Part shown: piece after piece, positions 7,283 through 15,095 of the stretch
Numbering within the stretch: the stretch's first letter is position 1
How the letters are laid out: the number at the start of each line of letters is the position of its first letter
Origin: Cytophagaceae bacterium
GTDB taxonomy: Bacteria > Bacteroidota > Bacteroidia > Flavobacteriales > Flavobacteriaceae
Assembly: GCA_002710685.1 (NCBI GenBank)
Contig: PALD01000041.1
Location: 1-64,000, forward strand
Direction: 5' to 3'
DNA length: 64,000 nt
Position numbers and translations under genes: made by a program
Notes under the pieces: model-generated
What the model was told of the DNA's origin: nothing
The model's database searches: none
The model's input: only the letters and a program-made list of their open reading frames with translations

Positions 7283-9007
7283 TTACTTCCAGATGCTTTT
7301 AAGTTCATAAACCTCAAGGTGGACCAACTTTGACTTACCCTTGCTCATTATGGAAATCTTATTATTCTCAAGATTTACCAGCGTGCTGACCGGCATAAAG
7401 AAAACACCATCATTTGCAAAGATTTCGAGCCCTGTTCTATCCACATACATTGAAAGTTTAAGTTTCTTCCCATCCGTTTTTAAAGTAGCTTTCTCATCAG
7501 CTACTTGAAGTGTTGCATTTTTTGCATCATAGATGACCTTGACCCCTTTAATATCAAGCGTGATGCTTTCGGTTTCTTGTAAGTCTATTTCAGCCTGTAT
7601 TTCTATCGGTTTCTCACCTTCAAATTCAACAGGAAATGCCGCTTGACCCAGCTCCACATTATTGAATGTGTAGCGCTTACCCCTTAACTTTTTAAATTCT
7701 TCAACGGGCTTTCGTGATAACCTGATACCTTCATCGGTTGAGATTAGTTTTAACTCTGTAGCGATGCCCATACTCTGGTTGAAATCATTCCCTGAGGCTG
7801 TATTTGTTTTCGTCCTGAACCATCCTATCTCAATTTTCCTTCCTTGGGGATCATTAGTAAAGGTTTGTGCGGCATAGTAATCCTGAGTTTGTACACTTGT
7901 TAAACGAGACTCTTCAGGATGAAAGGCCTCCCCATCAAAGGTGCCCACGGCATATTCTCCATTTGCTGCGGTGATCACCCATTTTTTTGCACCGGGCATT
8001 CCCTGTACAGGAAGCTCATAAAGATCTGGGCATTCAAAAAGGTATCTATCATCACCTATTCCTCCTTCTATGGTGCTGGTAAGCTCCCAGTCTTTGAGAT
8101 TCTTAGACGAGAAAAAGTGCATGGTGTTCAACCTGTTTTCTTTTTCTACCCATAATACCATTACCCATTTTTGTTCTGGCTCATACCAGATGACCTTAGG
8201 GTCCCTATTGCCATCTGTCACCTTAGGTACCGCAGGATGATCTAGCCGTTTAAAATTTCTACCATCATTGCTGTAGGCTATACCTTGTATCCAGTCATCA
8301 CTTGATGTAAAAGAAACGACCATCGCCGGTTTATCCTTTGAGCCAAAGCCGCTTGTATTCTTCTTATCCACAACACCACTACCGCTAAAAACCGGTCCAT
8401 ACTCATCTGGATAAAGTGCTTCTCCCACTTCTTTCCAGTGCACAAGATCTTTACTTACAGCATGTCCCCAGTGCATATTTCCCCATTCACTACCATAAGG
8501 GTTGTGCTGAAAAAACAAGTGGTACTCTCCCTCATAATACACCAGGCCATTAGGGTCATTATTCCAGCCGCGTTTTGGCGAAAAATGAATCTGCCCCCGT
8601 TGACTCTCATTGTATAGCTTGTCTTTATCGAGCTCTTTGTTACTCTGCTTGATCAAGCTAAATTCTTTAGCATCAGCTGCCAGACCATCTACTGCCAATT
8701 CTAGGGTCTTGCCCTCCCAGTCACTTATATCTAGATAAGCGTACCAGTCTGGGTTTTCCTCAGCCAATTCTATATCAATCCAGCGTACTTTCTCGCCGTT
8801 CACAAAAACGTCAAGGCGCTTGCGCTCCACGCCATTCTTTACTGGTAGCAAAAGCCATTTTTTCTCTGCTTTGATTGTCTTTTTTTGGCTTAAAGCCAAA
8901 ACAGGAAAATCATTATCAACGCGCACTTCATGCGCCGCCCGCAACGCAGTTGCCGTAAAAACCACGGTCAATGTCGCCATTGCAATCTCTCTAAACTTAA
9001 ATTTCAT
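7283..9007 (-). CDS. GH32 fructan hydrolase with N-terminal DUF4980-type domain
   Basis: A 574-residue secreted glycoside hydrolase family 32 enzyme (levanase/inulinase/invertase group) that cleaves beta-fructosidic bonds and retains configuration. After a signal peptide comes an N-terminal beta-rich module (about 27-120, DUF4980-like), then the five-bladed propeller: WNNDPNG with nucleophile Asp151, transition-state stabiliser RDP with Asp269, acid/base EC with Glu325, then a C-terminal beta-sandwich (about 440-574). It is the last gene of the susC-susD-fructokinase-GH32 operon and has a strong terminator. Exo-acting levan or inulin hydrolase is likely but linkage cannot be read from sequence. 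The 17-mer palindrome repeat at 8883-8901 falls near the N terminus, encoding LALSQKK. Confidence 0.94.
   Translation of the reverse strand: MKFKFREIAMATLTVVFTATALRAAHEVRVDNDFPVLALSQKKTIKAEKKWLLLPVKNGVERKRLDVFVNGEKVRWIDIELAEENPDWYAYLDISDWEGKTLELAVDGLAADAKEFSLIKQSNKELDKDKLYNESQRGQIHFSPKRGWNNDPNGLVYYEGEYHLFFQHNPYGSEWGNMHWGHAVSKDLVHWKEVGEALYPDEYGPVFSGSGVVDKKNTSGFGSKDKPAMVVSFTSSDDWIQGIAYSNDGRNFKRLDHPAVPKVTDGNRDPKVIWYEPEQKWVMVLWVEKENRLNTMHFFSSKNLKDWELTSTIEGGIGDDRYLFECPDLYELPVQGMPGAKKWVITAANGEYAVGTFDGEAFHPEESRLTSVQTQDYYAAQTFTNDPQGRKIEIGWFRTKTNTASGNDFNQSMGIATELKLISTDEGIRLSRKPVEEFKKLRGKRYTFNNVELGQAAFPVEFEGEKPIEIQAEIDLQETESITLDIKGVKVIYDAKNATLQVADEKATLKTDGKKLKLSMYVDRTGLEIFANDGVFFMPVSTLVNLENNKISIMSKGKSKLVHLEVYELKSIWK
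8883..8901. repeat. Hairpin repeat inside GH32 N terminus
   Basis: TTTTGGCTT-A-AAGCCAAAA. In the GH32 reading frame it encodes LALSQ, the same residues and frame as in the sulfatase. Confidence 0.85.
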
Positions 9008-9043
9008 AGTCGTTTTATAATCAGGTTAGTGTTGTACAGGTTG

Positions 9044-9925
9044 TTAAAAATCCTGCAATTGTTGTTGTGTGATCTGGGGGTTTGCGCCATCATGTGACGC
9101 CACCATGGCACCCATGGCACAAGTATTATCCAGGGCTTCCTGAGGATTCTTGCCTTGCAAAATATAGATAAGCAATGTTGCCAAAAATGAATCTCCTGCG
9201 CCTACCGTATCCTTTACCTGAGTTTTATACCCGCCATGATAAAATAGTTGATCTTCGTGATACAGTACTGCACCATGCTCACCCAGCGTGGCACATATGG
9301 TTTTTGCCCTAGACCAAGTTTTTAAAAACTTAAGGTTTTGATCTAGGGAGTTGAATGGAGACCCAAGTTTACGGCATATTTCATAAAGCTCATCGTCGTT
9401 CATCTTGATAAAATCCGCCGACTGTAAAAGGGGTTTTAGCACCTGAAGTTCACAGTGCGGCTTCCTCAAGTTTACATCAAAAACTTTATATCTCGCCAGC
9501 CCCAGCAAACCGTGTAATGTGGTTCTTGAAACCTCATCCCTGCAGGCCAGACTACCAAAAATAAATACATCTGCCGCCTCAACGATGGATTGCGCTGTTG
9601 CATTCATCGCTATCTTGTCCCACGCCACAGGATAAGCAATGGTATATTCTGCAGCGCCCTTTGCATCGAGAACTACATTTACAACCCCCGTGTCCCAGTC
9701 ATTTAGCTGTATTCCTTCTATACCTACCTCATTTTCGGCTGCATAGGTCAAGATTTGTCTACCATTCTCATCATCGCCCACGGCACTTATCATCTTGCTC
9801 TTTGCCCCTAGGCTTGCCATTCTCAACGCCACGTTGAGCGGTGCACCACCTATCTTTTTTCCTTGTGGCAGTAGATCCCAGAGCACCTCCCCGTAACTTC
9901 CGGTATTTAAAATTTTATTCTTCAA
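9044..9925 (-). CDS. Fructokinase, PfkB family
   Basis: A 293-residue cytoplasmic sugar kinase. PfkB signatures are GGAPLNVALR (26-35) and DTVGAGDSFLATLL (239-252) with catalytic base Asp245. It most closely resembles fructokinases and would convert fructose to fructose 6-phosphate with ATP. Position between susD and GH32 in a fructan operon supports fructose as substrate. The gap of 36 nt to GH32 indicates cotranscription; the 97-nt gap from susD contains a TTTCGCGAAAGCG palindrome. Confidence 0.92.
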   Translation of the reverse strand: MKNKILNTGSYGEVLWDLLPQGKKIGGAPLNVALRMASLGAKSKMISAVGDDENGRQILTYAAENEVGIEGIQLNDWDTGVVNVVLDAKGAAEYTIAYPVAWDKIAMNATAQSIVEAADVFIFGSLACRDEVSRTTLHGLLGLARYKVFDVNLRKPHCELQVLKPLLQSADFIKMNDDELYEICRKLGSPFNSLDQNLKFLKTWSRAKTICATLGEHGAVLYHEDQLFYHGGYKTQVKDTVGAGDSFLATLLIYILQGKNPQEALDNTCAMGAMVASHDGANPQITQQQLQDF

Positions 9926-9987
9926 TCGTTTCTTGTTTACAAGTTATAACTACAGGTTTAAACCGGTCTATTGAGTATATTTTTGAT

Positions 9988-10002
9988 GCTTTCGCGAAAG
10001 CG
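9988..10002. repeat. GCTTTCGCGAAAGC palindrome in the susD-fructokinase gap
   Basis: Perfect 14-nt palindrome followed by G, so it contains the recurring 13-mer TTTCGCGAAAGCG. It lies inside the operon, so it is more likely an RNA hairpin or a DNA signal than a full terminator. Confidence 0.8.
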
Positions 10003-10022
10003 AAACAGTCACAGAAAACTCG

Positions 10023-11705
10023 TTAATATCCCGTGTTCTGTACATACAAATCGCGGCTAAAGTTGATTTGCGCCTGAGGGATGGGTAGGTATTCTTCACG
10101 GTTTTTATCAAAATTTGCATTTTGATAATACACAACGTCTTCTGCCTCGTTGGCATAAAATGCATTGAGGACTTCGCTGGCTACACCCCATCTCACGAGG
10201 TCAAAAAATCTGTTACCTTCCATTGCAAATTCCAGGCGTCTCTCCCACCGCATGGCTTTTCTGGCAAAATCTTGGGTCCATGTACAGTTTTGACCATCTA
10301 TGTATGGCGAGATATTCACATTATCACCATATACCAGAGAAACACTATTTGCAGCACGCTGTCTTATCTCATTTATGATGGGCAACGCCTCATCCTGTCT
10401 ACCCAGTTCTATGAGCGCCTCGGCCTTAAATAGCAGGACATCAGCATAGCGTATTTCTATCCTGTTTTTAGAGTTGCCATAAAAGGGATCTATATTTACA
10501 AAACAATCGCATCCTGGAGATACATTTTCTTTTAACGAAGCAAAATAGCCGTATGTGTTAGGAGATCTATTCCAGTTCTCTTCATAGGTGTAATTCTCGT
10601 CATATTTAAATGGCATGCCCGGTATGGCCACGGTATGATAGAGCCTAGGGTCAACTTGTGAAGCATTTAAATTGTTATAGTCAAAATCTGTATCATTATA
10701 GGTTTCAAATTGAGGCAGGCCTTCATCGGTCTTATAGGCATTCACAAGATCCTGACTGGGTTTTTGAAAATCGCAGCATCCAGCCCCTTGTGGTACTGAA
10801 AGAACATCAGAAAAATTGAGTCGGCCATGTAGGGTCCCGTCATTATCTGAAAATTGAATTGCAAAGACTGACTCTGTTCCATTTTCATAAGAGCCGGGTA
10901 GAAAATTATTTGCAAAATCACTTTCCAGGCCGTGGTTCAAAACCATATTTGAAGCGCTAACGACCTCCTCTAGATGCTGATTGTCAATGCTGGTGACATT
11001 ATAATTTTCATCTTGTTGATAGGCTTGATATAACCTTACTTTAGCAAGATAACCATAGGCCGCACTTTTATCAACCCTTCCTATTTCTGGCTGGCTCTCT
11101 GGCAATCCATCAACCGCCATTTGAAATTCACTGGCAATCTTCTGCCACAGTTCATCATTAGTAAACTCTTTATTAGATATGGTACCATATTCATCTGCCG
11201 GAACCTCTTCTGTGATGTAGGGCATGTATTTAAACATGATCTTCAGCATAAAATAAAAGTGCCCCCTTAAAAAATGCATTTCAGCAATTCTTTGAGATTT
11301 AAGATCAAAACTGGATTCATCTATTTGTTCTAATGCCGATAAAGCCCTATTGACCCGTGAGATAGCCACATAGCAATTGTACCAAAACCGGTCTAACTCC
11401 CCAAAATCTGTCCTGATATTCTCTGAAATTTCAAAAAAATGAAACACTTGAATATCATTAGGCCCACTTCCTCCCTTATAGGCGTCATCTGCCCTTACAT
11501 TGCCATATGGCCATAGACTAAAGGGCACATCATAATGGTCATTGCCCAGGGAGGAATATGCCGCAGTTACAAAGCCATCAACATTATCCGGAGTGATTAA
11601 TTGATTTTCAGAAAGAACTGCGTTGGGCTCTTTCTCAAGATAGTCTGAGCATCCCAATAAGGTCAATCCTAAAAGGGTGCAGAATATTTTATATGTTGTT
11701 TTCAT
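10023..11705 (-). CDS. SusD/RagB-family outer-membrane glycan-binding lipoprotein
   Basis: A 560-residue lipoprotein: lipobox LLGC with Cys19, then the SusD_N region (DYLEKEPNAVLSENQLI) and TPR-like helices. C-terminal features RIEIRYADVLLFKAEALIELG, NEIRQRA and MRWERRLEFAMEGNRFFDLVRWG are classic for the RagB/SusD family. It forms the lid on the partner SusC barrel and captures oligosaccharides at the cell surface. It lies 9 nt after susC and upstream of fructokinase and GH32, so oligofructose/levan is the expected ligand (inference from neighbours). Confidence 0.95.
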   Translation of the reverse strand: MKTTYKIFCTLLGLTLLGCSDYLEKEPNAVLSENQLITPDNVDGFVTAAYSSLGNDHYDVPFSLWPYGNVRADDAYKGGSGPNDIQVFHFFEISENIRTDFGELDRFWYNCYVAISRVNRALSALEQIDESSFDLKSQRIAEMHFLRGHFYFMLKIMFKYMPYITEEVPADEYGTISNKEFTNDELWQKIASEFQMAVDGLPESQPEIGRVDKSAAYGYLAKVRLYQAYQQDENYNVTSIDNQHLEEVVSASNMVLNHGLESDFANNFLPGSYENGTESVFAIQFSDNDGTLHGRLNFSDVLSVPQGAGCCDFQKPSQDLVNAYKTDEGLPQFETYNDTDFDYNNLNASQVDPRLYHTVAIPGMPFKYDENYTYEENWNRSPNTYGYFASLKENVSPGCDCFVNIDPFYGNSKNRIEIRYADVLLFKAEALIELGRQDEALPIINEIRQRAANSVSLVYGDNVNISPYIDGQNCTWTQDFARKAMRWERRLEFAMEGNRFFDLVRWGVASEVLNAFYANEAEDVVYYQNANFDKNREEYLPIPQAQINFSRDLYVQNTGY

Positions 11706-11714
11706 AACAGGTTT

Positions 11715-14700
11715 TTATAAGGTTAGATTAAGTCCCATGGTTATGGTAAGTGGCAGCGGATAGCCAAATCCTGGATTCTCAGGATCTACACCGGTAAACT
11801 CTGAAGACGAAATAGTAAATAAGTTTTGACCACTGGTATACAGTCTAAGACTTGACACATTAATTTGATCAAGCAAGGAATTAGGTAAGGTATACCCCAC
11901 TTGCAGGTTTCTCAATTTTAAGTACGCACCATTCTCTACAAAGTAGGTGGAGAATCTATTTTCGGCATTTCTATCTATTGTCGTTAATGCTGGTATGGTA
12001 GAATTAGGATTATCTGGAGACCAGGCATTGAGCAAACGCGTTCCTTTATTAGAACCTATATCGTCGATGCTCCAAAAATCAGTTTGACCTTTTCTGCCGT
12101 TGATAACATCAGTTTTGCCGATCCCCTGCCAAAACATGGTAAAGTCAAAACCTTTATAATCAAGGACTATGTTTAGCCCGTAGCTAAAATCAGGATAAGG
12201 CTCCCCTATCCACGTGCGGTCATCATCTGTAATAACACCATCCCCATCTATATCTCGATAGCGAATTCTACCCAAACCCTTGCCTTCTTGTTCTGCAGAG
12301 TTGTCAAGTTCACCCTGCGTTTTAAATAGTCCATCAGCAATGTAACCGTACATGGAGTTTAAGGGTCTTCCCAAAATATTATCGTCACTGCCATTACCTC
12401 CATAGTTGTTCTGCACTTCAACGGGTAAGAAGGTAACCTTGTTTTCATTAGTTGAAACATTAGCGTTGATATCAATCCCGAGGCCCCATTTTGTTGTATG
12501 GCGATACCCCAAGGCAAACTCAAAACCTTTATTTTCCAGAGATACTCCATTCACCCATCTATTTCCGCCTTCACCGATGGCTCCTAGATAAGGAGGTAAT
12601 ACCAGAATATCTTCGGTTTCTTTAAAGTAATAGTTGACTTCCCCATAAATCTCTTGATTCATTAGGCTGAAATCTAAACCGATATTCGTTTGGGTCGTGG
12701 TTTCCCATTTTAAATCATCGTTTCCTATTTGTATACCTTTAAAACCAGACGGCAAAAGCCCAGAGCCAGAGCCGGAAAGGTCATAAGCTGTACCCCAAGC
12801 CGAATTCCATGTGGGATCTCCACCACTATAATCTGAGATATAAAGGGAGTAGATTGCATTATTGGCAATCTCTTGATTTCCCGTTTGTCCCCATCCCGCG
12901 CGCAGCATCAGGTTTGAAACAAAGGGCACATCCTGTAGAAATGATTCATTTGAAATACGCCATCCAGCAGAAAAAGCTGGAAAGGTCCCAAAACGATTGT
13001 TTTTACCAAACCTAGACGAACCATCCCTCCTCAATGTAGCAGAAACTAGATATTTATCATCGTATGTGTAATCCAGTTTTCCAAAGTAGGACAACAAACT
13101 ATAAGCCGTGGCGCCTCCAGTACTATAGGCTTCACCAGTAGCAGCGTCTGGGTACATATATTCTGGAGTTTCAATAATAAAGTCTTCATTACGTGAACTT
13201 GCACTCCGGTAATTTTCCTCGTACATTTCAATACCCGCGAGACCTTTTAGCTCATGTTTACCCAAGGTAATATCATACGTGAGCGTATTGGACCATGTTG
13301 TTTTTAAGTTGGTATTTTGATTTATAGTAACGGCATTCTGATCATTTCTCAAGTATCCAGAGGAATAGCTAAGTTGCAGGGCCCGTTGATAGTAATTGTT
13401 ATAATCAATACCAAAACTCGTTCTGAGATGTAGGTTTTCAATAGGTTCTGCGTCTGCGAAAACATTACCAAAAACCCTATAATATTCATAATCATTATTG
13501 CTGTTATCTACCAGTAGGCGCACGGGATTTTGCCTATCGTTCATACCGCCCACAGGACCACCCCAGCCTTCTCCATCTACGGTTCTTACCGGCACTATGG
13601 GAAGTGCTTTTAATGCCGGGTCTAGCACTTGTGGGCTTACTAGCTCGTTAGTCCTATTAAGCGTGATGTTCTCCCCCACTTTAAGGCGCCCGTCATAGAA
13701 ATTATAAGAACTGTTGAGTCGGGTGCTTATCCTATTAAAGTTGCTGTACTTTATAATTCCTTCATTATCATAATATCCCAGTGAAAATAAATATGTTCCT
13801 TTCTCACTACCGTTAGATACAGCCAGGTCATAAGATTGCACAAAACCACTGCGGGAAACTTCGTCAAACCAGTCAGTATCTGCAGCGCGTAGCGTTTGTT
13901 CTTCATCTAGAAATTCTGGGATAATTACTTCGTTGAGCACTGCCCCTTCTCCGGTACCTGTATAGTCAAATTGATACCTAAGGTTATTGTTATTTGGGTC
14001 TAACCCATCGTTAATATTAGCCTGCCACAACACTTGACCAAATTGTTCTGCATTGAGTACATCCTGCCTGTTTGTATAATTACTGGTAGACATGTAGGTC
14101 TTAAAGTTGATTTGCATCTTGCCCACCTTACCTTGTTTTGTGGTAATAATGATCACACCATTTGATGCACGGGAACCATAAATACTGGCAGATGATGCAT
14201 CCTTTAAAACTTGAATAGACTCAATATCATTAGGATTCAATTCATGCATTCCCGCTTTAGTGGGAACACCATCTATGACAAATAATGGAGAAGTGTTGTT
14301 AAGCGTGCCTATTCCTCTAATGTTAATTGACGTTCCTCCCCCACTAGGAGACGCATCTGCATTGATTTGAACACCCGCTACGCGACCTTGTAATGCCTTA
14401 ATGGGGTTTGGTTCGGGTTGCTTATCCAGTTCCTCAACATCTACTACTGCGACGGCGCCCGTTATATCCGCACGCTTTTGAGCCGTGTATCCGGTAAGAA
14501 CGACTGCATCAAGTTCCTGGGAGCTTAGCTCTAAGGCCACGTCTAGCGATGATTTACCTTCTACCGGCAACTCCACCGTCTTAAATCCCACAAAACTTAA
14601 TATCAATGTCGCTGTGGGCGAAATGTTCTCAAGACTATACTTACCGTCAAAGTCTGTACTGGTTCCGTTAGTAGAGCCTGCCACAAGCACAGTTACTCCA

Positions 14701-14810
14701 GGCAAGGGTGTACCATCTTCAACGGATGTCACCGTACCTGATATCGTATGCTGGCCGTATGAAACAACACAGATAAAAAGTGCCACAAGGGGCAACAGTA
14801 TTTTTTTCAT
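11715..14810 (-). CDS. SusC-type TonB-dependent outer-membrane transporter
   Basis: A 1031-residue protein: signal peptide ending VVSYGQ, a CarboxypepD_reg-like domain (about 22-100, HTISGTVTSVEDGTPLPGVTV), a plug domain (about 115-225, with INIRGIGTLNNTSPLFVIDGVP and KDASSASIYGSRASNGVIIITTK), and a long C-terminal beta-barrel ending in MGLNLTL. This is the SusC/RagA family that imports glycans using TonB energy. It starts the susC-susD-fructokinase-GH32 operon. The 285-nt region upstream contains a 12-nt palindrome and a -7-like element, both candidates for control by the adjacent hybrid kinase. Confidence 0.95.
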   Translation of the reverse strand: MKKILLPLVALFICVVSYGQHTISGTVTSVEDGTPLPGVTVLVAGSTNGTSTDFDGKYSLENISPTATLILSFVGFKTVELPVEGKSSLDVALELSSQELDAVVLTGYTAQKRADITGAVAVVDVEELDKQPEPNPIKALQGRVAGVQINADASPSGGGTSINIRGIGTLNNTSPLFVIDGVPTKAGMHELNPNDIESIQVLKDASSASIYGSRASNGVIIITTKQGKVGKMQINFKTYMSTSNYTNRQDVLNAEQFGQVLWQANINDGLDPNNNNLRYQFDYTGTGEGAVLNEVIIPEFLDEEQTLRAADTDWFDEVSRSGFVQSYDLAVSNGSEKGTYLFSLGYYDNEGIIKYSNFNRISTRLNSSYNFYDGRLKVGENITLNRTNELVSPQVLDPALKALPIVPVRTVDGEGWGGPVGGMNDRQNPVRLLVDNSNNDYEYYRVFGNVFADAEPIENLHLRTSFGIDYNNYYQRALQLSYSSGYLRNDQNAVTINQNTNLKTTWSNTLTYDITLGKHELKGLAGIEMYEENYRSASSRNEDFIIETPEYMYPDAATGEAYSTGGATAYSLLSYFGKLDYTYDDKYLVSATLRRDGSSRFGKNNRFGTFPAFSAGWRISNESFLQDVPFVSNLMLRAGWGQTGNQEIANNAIYSLYISDYSGGDPTWNSAWGTAYDLSGSGSGLLPSGFKGIQIGNDDLKWETTTQTNIGLDFSLMNQEIYGEVNYYFKETEDILVLPPYLGAIGEGGNRWVNGVSLENKGFEFALGYRHTTKWGLGIDINANVSTNENKVTFLPVEVQNNYGGNGSDDNILGRPLNSMYGYIADGLFKTQGELDNSAEQEGKGLGRIRYRDIDGDGVITDDDRTWIGEPYPDFSYGLNIVLDYKGFDFTMFWQGIGKTDVINGRKGQTDFWSIDDIGSNKGTRLLNAWSPDNPNSTIPALTTIDRNAENRFSTYFVENGAYLKLRNLQVGYTLPNSLLDQINVSSLRLYTSGQNLFTISSSEFTGVDPENPGFGYPLPLTITMGLNLTL

Positions 14811-14843
14811 ATGAGTGTTTTTTAATTGATTAGTGATTGAGCA

Positions 14844-14851
14844 CTAAACTA
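14844..14851 (-). promoter_or_regulatory. Possible -7 element of susC promoter
   Basis: TAGTTTAG, 33 nt before the susC start, resembles the Bacteroidota TAnnTTTG -7 box with one mismatch. No clear TTTG -33 box is present at the usual distance, as might be expected for an activator-dependent promoter. The 10-mer TAGTTTAGTG also occurs upstream of the porin gene at 40375. Confidence 0.35.
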
Positions 14852-14864
14852 TCTTGGCTCATAC

Positions 14865-14876
14865 GAAATCGATTTC
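14865..14876. promoter_or_regulatory. Palindrome upstream of susC, candidate operator
   Basis: GAAATCGATTTC, a perfect 12-nt palindrome 55 nt before the susC start and just upstream of the putative -7 box. An AraC-type output domain more often binds direct repeats, so assignment to the hybrid kinase is uncertain. Confidence 0.3.
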
Positions 14877-14969
14877 TTTATCGTAACAGATGCGTATTGT
14901 TTTGATAAACGACATGTGAATAACGGTGGAAAGCCTCGCCAGGCCTGCCATTGATGATGTTTGAGTGGT

Positions 14970-14982
14970 TTTCGCGAAAGCG
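14970..14982. repeat. TTTCGCGAAAGCG repeat
   Basis: Exact copy of the 13-mer, in the gap between the hybrid kinase stop and susC. Confidence 0.75.
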
Positions 14983-15095
14983 ATTGAGTTTATATTATGT
15001 TACATCAAGTTCTAAATTTGAAACATATCAAGCCGCCACACACGACCCTTTGAGATCTTCATGCGTGCGATGTAACCTGTTGATAAGTGTAAAAT

